This document shows, in pieces, positions 37,443-44,928 of a stretch of DNA of 64,000 nucleotides. The translations under genes and the position numbers were made by a program. Location: assembly GCF_000429645.1 (NCBI RefSeq), contig NZ_AUCG01000022.1:310001-374000 (forward strand), read 5' to 3'. The notes below the pieces were generated by a model. It was not told the DNA's origin and did not search any database. It was given only the letters and a program-made list of their open reading frames with translations. Position 1 is the first letter of the stretch; each line of letters opens with the position of its first letter. This DNA comes from Niveispirillum irakense DSM 11586 (GTDB lineage: Bacteria; Pseudomonadota; Alphaproteobacteria; Azospirillales; Azospirillaceae).

Positions 37443-38917
37443 CCCGAAAGGAAATCGCCAAGCGGCTGCTGGCCATGCATGGGGCCATCAGCCTGGTATT
37501 CCTGTTGCTGATTTCGTGGTCGATCTGGACCGGCATCCTGTCGGTCTATGCTGATCTGGCACGCCCCTGGTTGCGGGCGGATGTCGCGGCGGCATTCGAC
37601 AATCCCGCGTCTTCCCCGTCCGCGGTGCTGGACTTCACCCTGCAAGGCGGCACTTTGGGGGAGAGCTGGAATTTATTGGCCCCGACGCCGCTCCGGCCCT
37701 TCCATGTCTATGCCGGCCCCGTTCCCGACGGCGGGGCGCCACAGGTCCTGATGGTCAATCCGGCAACCGGGCTGCGGGAACCGTGGAACAACCTGGCTGC
37801 CGATGGGCTGTTCCGTCGCATCCATACGGATCTGCTGCTACCCAAACCCTGGGGGCGGCTGGCCATGGGACTGGCGGGGGCGCTGATCACCATTCTGGTG
37901 GGCACAGGCCTGTTTATCCATGGCAAGCAGATCCGCGATGCCTGGCGCTGGCGACGCAATTCACCGTTGCTGGACCTCAGCGAAAGCCACAAGCGCGTTG
38001 GGCTCTGGCTGACGCCGTTCCTGCTGCTCATGGCCCTGACAGGGGCCATTCTCGGGTTGAAGATCGCCATACCGCCGGTCGTTCAGGCGCTGGGCGTGGC
38101 CGTGGAGGTGCCGGAGAGACCGACCGGCACCCGGTCACTGGAACTGACAAGGTTGGATCGCTGCGTCAGCGATGCCCTGGCCGCCGCACCAGACACACGC
38201 TTTGCCGCGATCAACCGGAGCGGCGACCGGGTAGAGGTCAGGCTTCTGCGCCTGCGCAGCCTGCAATGGTGGGGCGAAGGCGGGGGCAGTGTGCGCGCCC
38301 TCTGCGATCTGGCCGCCGGTTCCGTCCGGCTGATTCAGACGGCCCCCTCCGGTGGCATCTGGGGGGCGTTGGAAAGCGCGCTGCGTCCCATCCATTATGC
38401 CCGCTTCGACAGTACCGCAGTGCTGGTAGCCTATATCCTGCTCAGCCTGTTATGTCTGTGGTCGATCGACAGCGGCATGAAATTGCTGTGGCTGCGCCAG
38501 GCCGGTGACGGGGTGGACAGCGTGTCCCGTCGCCTCTATCGGGCCAACAACCAGCTTTATGGGGTTCTGCCCCTGCTGCTGCTGGCCGGCAATCTGGTTG
38601 CCGGCTGCACACCCTGGCTGCTGATGGCCTGTGCCACCCTGATCCTTGTCGCGCTCAATCTCACAAGGTGGGCGGGATGGCTGCGCCACCCCGCCTGGGC
38701 CTGGGGTCTGGCGGCGGCCTATATGCTGCTGATTGCCGGGCGGCATTGGCTGCTGCCCTGGACAGGGGCCGCCTGGGCCCCGGTTCTGCTCACCGATGCC
38801 AGCCTGCTGGGCATGGCATTCTGGCTGCTGCTGCCATGGCGCGCTTCCCCGGCGGCTGCCGACCTCGATCCTGGCCGGCCGACGGGAAGAAAGGGTGTCC
38901 ACCACCAAGCCGGATAA
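37439..38917 (+). CDS. PepSY-associated membrane protein, candidate ferric-siderophore reductase
   Basis: A 492-residue polytopic protein. The ATG at 37439 overlaps the previous stop; a longer frame from 37412 is inside that gene. It opens AKRLLAMHGAISLVFLLLIS with the first-helix histidine of the family, has a large periplasmic loop (about 40-130), helices near 145-165 and 190-212 (ESHKRVGLWLTPFLLLMALTG), another loop, and four to five C-terminal helices. As with the gene at 14190 it probably helps free iron from the siderophore imported by the receptor in front. It is the last intact gene before the scar region at 38918-39423. Confidence 0.8.
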   Translation: MTRKEIAKRLLAMHGAISLVFLLLISWSIWTGILSVYADLARPWLRADVAAAFDNPASSPSAVLDFTLQGGTLGESWNLLAPTPLRPFHVYAGPVPDGGAPQVLMVNPATGLREPWNNLAADGLFRRIHTDLLLPKPWGRLAMGLAGALITILVGTGLFIHGKQIRDAWRWRRNSPLLDLSESHKRVGLWLTPFLLLMALTGAILGLKIAIPPVVQALGVAVEVPERPTGTRSLELTRLDRCVSDALAAAPDTRFAAINRSGDRVEVRLLRLRSLQWWGEGGGSVRALCDLAAGSVRLIQTAPSGGIWGALESALRPIHYARFDSTAVLVAYILLSLLCLWSIDSGMKLLWLRQAGDGVDSVSRRLYRANNQLYGVLPLLLLAGNLVAGCTPWLLMACATLILVALNLTRWAGWLRHPAWAWGLAAAYMLLIAGRHWLLPWTGAAWAPVLLTDASLLGMAFWLLLPWRASPAAADLDPGRPTGRKGVHHQAG

Positions 38918-38951
38918 ATCCAGCCAGCCGGACAAGAATTTGCTTCGCTGT

Positions 38952-39060
38952 CATCGCGATCCATTGCCGACAGCAATCATGACCACCATTTGGTATGAAA
39001 GCGCCGACATCGGCGTACCGGCGGGGTTGTGCGATCAGGATGAGCACCGAAAGCACACGG
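38952..39060 (+). pseudogene. deletion scar of a duplicated AraC gene pair
   Basis: Bases 38952-39004 match 29173-29225, inside the AraC gene at 28753, at 46 of 53 positions (protein HRDPLPTAIMTTIWYESA against HRDPLLTAIMTALWHESA). From 39012 the sequence instead matches the leader of the neighbouring AraC gene at 29734: 22 of 28 bases up to an ATG at 39040, then MSTES against MGTES. The roughly 480 bases that separate these segments in the intact pair are missing, and both junctions carry GCGCCG-like microhomology. The reading then diverges. This is a fossil of a second copy of the pair. Confidence 0.7.
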
Positions 39061-39189
39061 TTCGCGATTGTCGGGGACCAAACGTGCTCTCGTGGTCATC
39101 CACCCGTAGTTTGTCGTCTTTTGTCAAAACAGCCGATAAAATCGCCGCTTACATGCCCTGCCGGAAAGTCAAAAATCCGAGCAGGGAGG

Positions 39190-39400
39190 ATGCATTGCCA
39201 AAGTTTGTCAGGAAAGGTCGCGATAGTCACAGGGGCAGCGCGCGGCATCGGGGAAGCGATTGTATGCCGTCTGGTGCGTGACGGTGCAGCAGTCATGATG
39301 ACCGATCTGGATACGGTGTCGGGTCAGACCCTGGCTGACAAGCTGGGTGCAGAAGGCGCGGATGTCGTTTTGAAACCCAGGATGTGTCCGGCCCCGCAAC
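39190..39400 (+). pseudogene. truncated short-chain dehydrogenase, N-terminal part only
   Basis: The frame from ATG at 39190 reads SLSGKVAIVTGAARGIGEAI, the classic NAD(P)-binding TGxxxGIG start of a short-chain dehydrogenase, and continues through MMTDLDTVSGQTLADKLG. Near 39371 the frame fails: with one more T the reading would continue as FETQDVS, the expected DVS/DVT strand, so a one-base loss is likely. Similarity ends at about 39400, where the conjugation module begins at 39424. The gene lacks its catalytic YxxxK. Bases 39061-39189 hold nothing I recognise. Confidence 0.65.
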
Positions 39401-39423
39401 AGCCACGACAAGACCGGCGCTGG

Positions 39424-39741
39424 CTATTGTCGGTAGCGATTCCAGACGAGCTTTGCCGATGCTCCATCTACATCGAGGAACAAGGCGGCGCTGATCGGCT
39501 CCGACAGAGCCGGATCATCAAAACGCACCCGAAGATAGGAGCGGGGTTCATCACCCGTGGTCTCCGCCTCCCAGGCGTCACCGATACGGTCATAACCGAT
39601 CAGCAGGCGGTAAGCCGGCGCATTCTCCTGGTCACGGTTATCATTGGGAACGAGCCGAACTTTGGCGTTGACGGTCAGGGTCCTGATGATGCCCTTCCAG
39701 CCGCCATCCTTGGCCAGCTTGAAATGACCGATGGTACTCAT
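39424..39741 (-). CDS. DUF736 family protein
   Basis: A 105-residue small soluble protein beginning MSTIGHFKLAKDGGWKGIIR, the typical opening of DUF736. These proteins occur almost only in alphaproteobacterial plasmids and integrative conjugative elements, near trb or replication genes; their function is not established. Here it is the last gene of the minus-strand conjugation operon, three bases after the DUF2274 gene. The truncated dehydrogenase abuts its 3' end, so the boundary of the mobile module probably lies between about 39390 and 39423. Confidence 0.85.
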   Translation of the reverse strand: MSTIGHFKLAKDGGWKGIIRTLTVNAKVRLVPNDNRDQENAPAYRLLIGYDRIGDAWEAETTGDEPRSYLRVRFDDPALSEPISAALFLDVDGASAKLVWNRYRQ

Positions 39742-39744
39742 GGC

Positions 39745-40041
39745 TCAGGTCTCCTTGTCGCCGGTTGAGTGGGTGGCTTCGGCATCGGCCCTGCGACGCC
39801 CCTGCTGGCGTGCATGTTCCTCGATAGCGGGCAATTCTTCCTTCCTGGCCTTCGCATAGGCGCGATCACTGTCCAGGAAAGCATCCAACATATAAGGGAT
39901 CAGGTCGGCGACCGGTTCAGCCGTGCCATAGGTAACTTGGTAGAGGGCCGCATAGGAGAGCAAACGTTGGTGCTGATCCGGGCTCAACGTCACGGTCAGC
40001 TTCATGGGCGTGCGGTCGGGGAGTTTGGACAACTTCAGCAT
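39745..40041 (-). CDS. DUF2274 family protein
   Basis: A 98-residue protein beginning MLKLSKLPDRTPMKLTVTLS. DUF2274 proteins are regularly encoded just after trbI in alpha- and gammaproteobacterial conjugative elements; the N-terminal pattern suggests a ribbon-helix-helix-like fold, and the C-terminal half is charged. A regulatory role in the element has been assumed but is not demonstrated. It starts two bases after the trbI stop and is followed by DUF736, in keeping with the usual order. Confidence 0.82.
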   Translation of the reverse strand: MLKLSKLPDRTPMKLTVTLSPDQHQRLLSYAALYQVTYGTAEPVADLIPYMLDAFLDSDRAYAKARKEELPAIEEHARQQGRRRADAEATHSTGDKET

Positions 40042-40043
40042 GG

Positions 40044-41228
40044 TCAGCCTCCGCGATAGGGAGAGAGGGTCGCGTCGCGCCGGACGATGACGCGCAGCGG
40101 CCAGCCGGGGCGGACGGTCAGGGTTGGCTGGATGTCGAGGTTGCGTTCGACGAGGCGCTGGCTGGCGCGGTCGACGTTCTGCTGCACGGATTCCCGGACG
40201 GCACGGACCAGTTCGCTTTCCTGCTGCCCGAAGGTCAGTTCCGTGCTGACACCTAGCAGGGTGGCCATGGCGATCCCCTTCAGCAGACGACCGGTATGGG
40301 AATCCACATCGTCCGACAGGCCCGACCGGCCCTCGGTGTCGCTGGCCGGCAGGTTGTCCAGTTGCAGGGAGGAGCCGTCGGGGCGGATAAGGCGCTGCCA
40401 GACCAGCAGGGCACGCTCCTGCCCGAAGCTGACCCGGCTGTCATAGGTGCCGATGAGACGGGAGCCCTGGGGGATGAGCAGTATCTGTCCGGTGACACTG
40501 TCATGGACATTCTCCGTCACCTGCGCCACGACGGAGCCCGGCAGGTCGGAATTCAGGCCCGTTACCAGGGCCGCAGCGATGATGCTGCCGGCCATGATCT
40601 GGTTGGGAGATGCCGGTCGCTGCTCGGCATAGGGGTTGTAGACGCTGTGCGTATCGCGGTGGGCCAGGAAGTCCAGCTTGCGCTGCTGAGCGTCCGGTTC
40701 AGCGGTGGAGGTCGGATCTATGGCGGCTAAGGCTCTGGATGGCGAGATAGGATTCAGACTTGCCGGCGCGCGTGGCGCCGATTTCGGTTCGGTGCGGAAG
40801 AACAGACCGGATTGTCGGGCCTGGCTCGCCTGAACCTGTTCCGGGGTTGGTTGATGTGTCGGTTCCATGGGCGGCCATTCCGTTCCCGCACCGCGGTGCC
40901 GCTGGTGCTCCAGGATCGGCCGACCAAGATCGCCCGGCAGCGGTGGCCCCAGCAGCGGCGTGTCAGGTTTGACCTGGCTGTAGTCGGTGGGCAGTCCGGC
41001 CAGTGCTTCCGGTGCTGGTGGTTTGGCCGGCTGAGCCAGTTCCGGATTTTGGTCGGGCTTGCGGGCCTGATGCTGGAGGGACAGGAAGATCAGAGTGAGG
41101 ACGGCACCGGCGGCGATGCCGATGCCGCCGATGATCACCCCACGTCGCAGGCGCAATGCCCGACGAGGAGCCGCCCGCAACTCCAGTTTCTCGGGTGGTT
41201 GCTTGGTGTCGGGAGGGGCCGTGGTCAT
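40044..41228 (-). CDS. trbI: TrbI, VirB10-like type IV secretion protein
   Basis: A 394-residue protein that spans the periplasm of the conjugation channel, linking inner and outer membrane parts. One N-terminal membrane helix (about residues 28-48), a proline-rich linker (AQPAKPPAPEALAGLPTDY and beyond), and the C-terminal TrbI/VirB10 barrel domain from about 200 (GLNSDLPGSVVAQVTENVHD; LLIPQGSRLIGTYDSRVSFG) are visible. Length is normal. Its start overlaps the trbG stop. It belongs to the trbBCDEJLFGI order of Trb-type mating-pair formation systems. Confidence 0.92.
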   Translation of the reverse strand: MTTAPPDTKQPPEKLELRAAPRRALRLRRGVIIGGIGIAAGAVLTLIFLSLQHQARKPDQNPELAQPAKPPAPEALAGLPTDYSQVKPDTPLLGPPLPGDLGRPILEHQRHRGAGTEWPPMEPTHQPTPEQVQASQARQSGLFFRTEPKSAPRAPASLNPISPSRALAAIDPTSTAEPDAQQRKLDFLAHRDTHSVYNPYAEQRPASPNQIMAGSIIAAALVTGLNSDLPGSVVAQVTENVHDSVTGQILLIPQGSRLIGTYDSRVSFGQERALLVWQRLIRPDGSSLQLDNLPASDTEGRSGLSDDVDSHTGRLLKGIAMATLLGVSTELTFGQQESELVRAVRESVQQNVDRASQRLVERNLDIQPTLTVRPGWPLRVIVRRDATLSPYRGG

Positions 41229-42204
41229 GAGGGCCTCCTATCCGTGCGTTCGATCCGCACCAGCTGCTGCGGCTCGCTGCCCAGGCGTAATTCCGCGGCG
41301 GCGAACAGCCTGTCCACGATGTAGTGCCGTCCGCGCACACGGTAGTTCACCAACTGTGCCTCACCCTGCGGGCCGATGACAAACAGGGGTGGGGCTTCGC
41401 CCTGGTCCAGGCGGCTGGGGAACTCGATGTAGACCTTGGCCCCATCGTCAAAAACCCGCTGCGGACGCCAAGGCGGATTGTCACCGGTGATGGCGTAACG
41501 GAAGTGCAGGTTTTCCAAGGACAGGCCGGTGGCAACCGGTTGCGTTGCCGCTGCCTGACTGTTGCGGCGTTGCAGGGCCAGCAACTGGTCCTGCGGATAG
41601 GTCCAGGACAGCGAGGCCATGGCAGTCTGCGGCGTGCTTTCCAGCAGCAGATGATAGGCGCGTCGGTCGGTGGTGATGACAAGGTTGGTGGTGAGGCTGG
41701 CCGCAACCGGTTTCACCAGCACATGCACACGGCTGGCCTCCCCTGCCCCACTGCTGGTGTCGCCGATGATCCAGCGGACCGTGTCGCCAGCGGAAACGGC
41801 AATCAAGGCTTCGCCCGGTTGGAGGGCGATGTCGGTCACCCGTTCCGGGGCGGCATAGAGACGGTACAGAGCCCCCTCGGTATAGGGATAGACCTGCATG
41901 GCGTTGAGATAGCCGCTGCGCGTGGGTTCTAGCGTGGCCGCCTTGTTAGCGTCCGTGACGCGCTGGGTCGGGGGCGATTGTCGGGCGTTACAACGGTCGG
42001 CGCGGATGGAAGCGGCTGCAATTGACCGGGCAGCGGCAAGGGGACGGGCTTCTCAACAATCTGAACCGGCAACGGGGCCTCGGGTTCAACCGTTGCAGCC
42101 TGGAAATTACTGCTGTCATAGGCGATGACGGGCGGCTTCTTGGGTTGACCAGCACAAGCGGAGAGTATCCCGGCCATCAGGACCGGCAGGATCAGCTTGG
42201 TCAT
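41225..42204 (-). pseudogene. trbG: trbG (VirB9-like) with an apparent one-base deletion
   Basis: The outer-membrane channel protein of the Trb system, split over two frames. The N-terminal part from 42204 has a lipoprotein signal (MTKLILPVLMAGILSACAG) and a proline-rich stretch, then stops in frame. The C-terminal part carries ANKAATLEPTRSGYLNAMQV, PYTEGALYRLYAAPERVTD and the rest of TrbG. Restoring one base in the run of five G at 41970-41974 joins the two into a normal 326-residue protein (RPPTQRVTDANKAAT at the junction). The lesion may be real inactivation or a homopolymer sequencing error. Neighbours trbF and trbI are intact. Confidence 0.85.
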
Positions 42205-42908
42205 GGCGTGTTCCTCGGGGATGGTTGGGTGTCGAACTCCCGCGACCAGTCAATGGCGGTGATGGTGACGCCCAAGGGGTTGCGGGCCAGGGCTTCCGGC
42301 GTGCCGGGGGGCCGCAGGCTGACCGCCAGGATTGAGGTCCAGCGGTCGGTGCGGACCAGACTGCCGCGCTCGAAATGCTGTTCGGTCCATTTGACCTGGA
42401 AGGATTGATCGGACGCGCGAACGATGCTGGTCACCTGCACAGTGACGCTGTTGGTGCCGATTCGGCTGAAGGGATCGTTGATCTTGGCCTGTTCGTTGAG
42501 GAACAGGGCGGCACGGTCGGCCACGAAATCATAGGCGGCCAGCCAGTTCTGTCGGACCAGCACCGGATCGGTAGAGAGCGACCGAACATTGCTGATGAAG
42601 CGCCCCAGGTAATAGGCGACCTGGGCGTCGGTGGGCTGATAGGCGCTGGTTGCTGGTGCCGCGGCACGGGCCTCGCCCAGCCGGTCGATCTCCACCACAT
42701 AGGGAATGATCCGGCTTTGGCCCGATTGCCAGGCCACGATGCCCGCCAGCCCAACGGCCAGCCCCAAGCACCCGAAAGCCATCAGCCGCCAGTTCCGGGC
42801 CTGGACGCGGGCGCTGCCAATCCGCTCATCCCAGAGCTGGGCTGCCTTCTGGTAAGGCGTCACGGGCTCCGGCGTGGTGCCGTAACGTTGCAGGGTGCGC
42901 TTGAACAT
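42201..42908 (-). CDS. trbF: TrbF, VirB8-like type IV secretion protein
   Basis: A 235-residue inner-membrane assembly factor of the conjugation channel. It has a cytoplasmic N-terminus (TPYQKAAQLWDERIGSARVQ), one membrane helix (about residues 43-62) and the periplasmic VirB8-type domain with IIPYVVEIDRLGEA and YLGRFISNVRSLSTDPVLV. Size and motifs fit TrbF. It overlaps the trbG start by four bases and follows trbL by two bases. Confidence 0.92.
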   Translation of the reverse strand: MFKRTLQRYGTTPEPVTPYQKAAQLWDERIGSARVQARNWRLMAFGCLGLAVGLAGIVAWQSGQSRIIPYVVEIDRLGEARAAAPATSAYQPTDAQVAYYLGRFISNVRSLSTDPVLVRQNWLAAYDFVADRAALFLNEQAKINDPFSRIGTNSVTVQVTSIVRASDQSFQVKWTEQHFERGSLVRTDRWTSILAVSLRPPGTPEALARNPLGVTITAIDWSREFDTQPSPRNTP

Positions 42909-42910
42909 GG

Positions 42911-44221
42911 TCAGTCATCCTTCTGATCGAGGGACGGGGCAGCGCTGCCGCCGGACCGGTCCCCATCTTTGATGGCCTGTTCGGTGCTGTGGCGGCGGGC
43001 GCGCACGGCCTGCTCGGCGCGGAGCTTGCGCGCCCAAGCCGGGGCGTTGTCGGTGGAAGCGGGCGATGCGGCACCTACCCCCTCCCCGCCTTTGTCAGGT
43101 GAAGGGTCGGGATGGGTGGATTGGCGACCGGACTGATAAGCCTCGCGAAATGGTTCGGTCATGCGGTGGCCGGCAACCTTGGCCTTGCGCAGGGTGGCCT
43201 CGCCGGCGGCACGGGCCATACCGCCCACGCCAGACTGTCCAGCGGCCTGGGCGGATTGATAGGCACCGGTAGCAGCACCACCCAGGCTGGCACCAGCGCG
43301 GACGGCGGAAAGACCGGCACCACCGGCCAGTCGAGCACCGGCGACAGCGGCACCGCCCGCCAGCAAAACCGTTCCGGCGGCGGCCCCGGCGGTCCCAAGT
43401 GCAGCACCTGCACCCAGCTGCGGTGCGCCGGACACCAGCCCAGCGGCGATGCCGGGGCCAAAGATGCCCAGCCCCAGCAGCGCCAGAGCTGCCAGCACCA
43501 TCGTCATGGCATCGGCAATCGACGGCGTCTTTCCGGACAGTGCCTCAGTGAATTCCCGAAAGAAGCTGGAACCGATACCAACAATCACGGCCAGCACCAT
43601 AATCTTGATGCCTGAGGAGATGACATGGCCCAGCACCCGCTCGGCCAGGAAGGCGGTCTTGCTCCACAGGGCAAAGGGCACCAGCACGAACCCGGCCAGC
43701 GAGGTCAGCTTGAATTCGACCAACGTGATGAAGAGCTGCACTGCCAGGATGAAGAACGCGATCACCACAAAGAACCAGGCCAATACCAGAATGGTGAGAT
43801 GCAGCGCGTTTCCAAAAATCTTGGGAAACCCGATCATGGTCTCCGCCTGCTTGAGCAGCGGATGGGCCGCCTCAAACCCCACAGCCGCCAACTGTCCCGG
43901 ATGCAACAGGTCACTGGCCGACAGACCGGAATTCCCCGCGCGCAACCCAAGCTGCGCAAAGGAGCTGTAAACAGCCTCTGACAGCGCCTGGAAATTACCC
44001 AACACCAGCGCAAAGAAGCCGACATAAAGCACCTTACGGATCAGGCGCGGCATCACGTCGTGATGGCTATCCATCGCCCAGAACAATCCGGCCAGCACCA
44101 TGTCGATGGTGATCAGGGCGGCTGTCAGATAGGCGACATCGCCCGACAGCAGCCCAAAGCCGCTGTCAATGTAGCGGATGAAGGTTTCGGTGAAACGGTC
44201 AATGATGCCGAGGTCGCCCAT
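42911..44221 (-). CDS. trbL: TrbL, VirB6-like polytopic channel protein
   Basis: A 436-residue inner-membrane protein with about six helices in the first 260 residues (LTAALITIDMVLAGLFWAMD; LTILVLAWFFVVIAFFILAV). An Ala/Gly-rich low-complexity stretch follows (about 265-330) and then a charged hydrophilic tail with DPSPDKGGEGVGAASP. This layout is typical of TrbL. It forms part of the inner-membrane pore for DNA transfer. Between trbJ and trbL there is no room for trbK, the exclusion lipoprotein found in some relatives: only 11 bases separate the genes. Confidence 0.9.
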   Translation of the reverse strand: MGDLGIIDRFTETFIRYIDSGFGLLSGDVAYLTAALITIDMVLAGLFWAMDSHHDVMPRLIRKVLYVGFFALVLGNFQALSEAVYSSFAQLGLRAGNSGLSASDLLHPGQLAAVGFEAAHPLLKQAETMIGFPKIFGNALHLTILVLAWFFVVIAFFILAVQLFITLVEFKLTSLAGFVLVPFALWSKTAFLAERVLGHVISSGIKIMVLAVIVGIGSSFFREFTEALSGKTPSIADAMTMVLAALALLGLGIFGPGIAAGLVSGAPQLGAGAALGTAGAAAGTVLLAGGAAVAGARLAGGAGLSAVRAGASLGGAATGAYQSAQAAGQSGVGGMARAAGEATLRKAKVAGHRMTEPFREAYQSGRQSTHPDPSPDKGGEGVGAASPASTDNAPAWARKLRAEQAVRARRHSTEQAIKDGDRSGGSAAPSLDQKDD

Positions 44222-44232
44222 GGTGGTTGTCC

Positions 44233-44928
44233 TCAGCGGCTATAAGCGCGGCCATCGCCCAGGAACTGCCGGGTGCGTTCCCGCGCCATGGCATTGGCCT
44301 CGGCAATGGCAGCCTGGGTTTCGGCATCAGCGCGGTATTGGGCGGCCATCAGGCTTTGCAGCTGCATCTGCTGCTTGATGGACAGGGCCAAAAGCTGGTT
44401 ACCCGCCTGCTGGGCCTGCAAACTGCCGTCAGCCCCCTGGCTGCGGTTGACCAGGTCGGCCAGTAACGGCGCATCGGCCTGGATCGCGGTCACAATGCCA
44501 GACTGAACCCGTATGGTCTGCTGATAGGCGGCCCTGGTGCTCTGCCATTGGATGTCGGCCTGCTGGTCCAGGCTGGCGGCATCGGCATCGCGGTAAGTAC
44601 CGGGGTAGGTGCGCTGCCAGGCGGCATCACTCCGGGCAAGGTCAAAGCCGATACTGTCAGCCTGGATCATCAGCGCGTCGATGCGGTTCAAGGCGCTGGT
44701 GATCTGACCCAGCGACGAATAGTCCAGCCGCTGAAGCTGCCGCGCCATGTTCTGCAACATGGTGGCCTGATTTTGCAGGGTGCGGATCTGGTTGTTGATC
44801 TGCTCCAGGGCACGGGCGGCCTGGAGCACATTCTGGGCATGGTTGGCCGGGTCATAGACGGTGAAGGCGTCCACCTTACCGATGATCAGGACAACGGCCA
44901 CCAGGGCCGCGAACAGCTTGGCGCTCAT
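44233..44928 (-). CDS. trbJ: TrbJ, VirB5-like conjugation protein
   Basis: A 231-residue periplasmic protein. The signal peptide (MSAKLFAALVAVVLIIGKVDA) is followed by FTVYDPANHAQNVLQAARAL, the conserved start of mature TrbJ, then a long alpha-helical region rich in Gln and Ala with coiled-coil character. It is a minor pilus component needed for mating-pair formation. The ATG overlaps the trbE stop. Position between trbE and trbL is the standard order. Confidence 0.92.
   Translation of the reverse strand: MSAKLFAALVAVVLIIGKVDAFTVYDPANHAQNVLQAARALEQINNQIRTLQNQATMLQNMARQLQRLDYSSLGQITSALNRIDALMIQADSIGFDLARSDAAWQRTYPGTYRDADAASLDQQADIQWQSTRAAYQQTIRVQSGIVTAIQADAPLLADLVNRSQGADGSLQAQQAGNQLLALSIKQQMQLQSLMAAQYRADAETQAAIAEANAMARERTRQFLGDGRAYSR

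Noticed and set aside
39390-39423. tRNA or attachment site at the module boundary
   Set aside because: No tRNA-like sequence or direct repeat is visible within the window; the partner end is not present.
44222-44232. Search for trbK between trbJ and trbL
   Set aside because: Only 11 bases separate the two genes, so no exclusion lipoprotein is encoded here.
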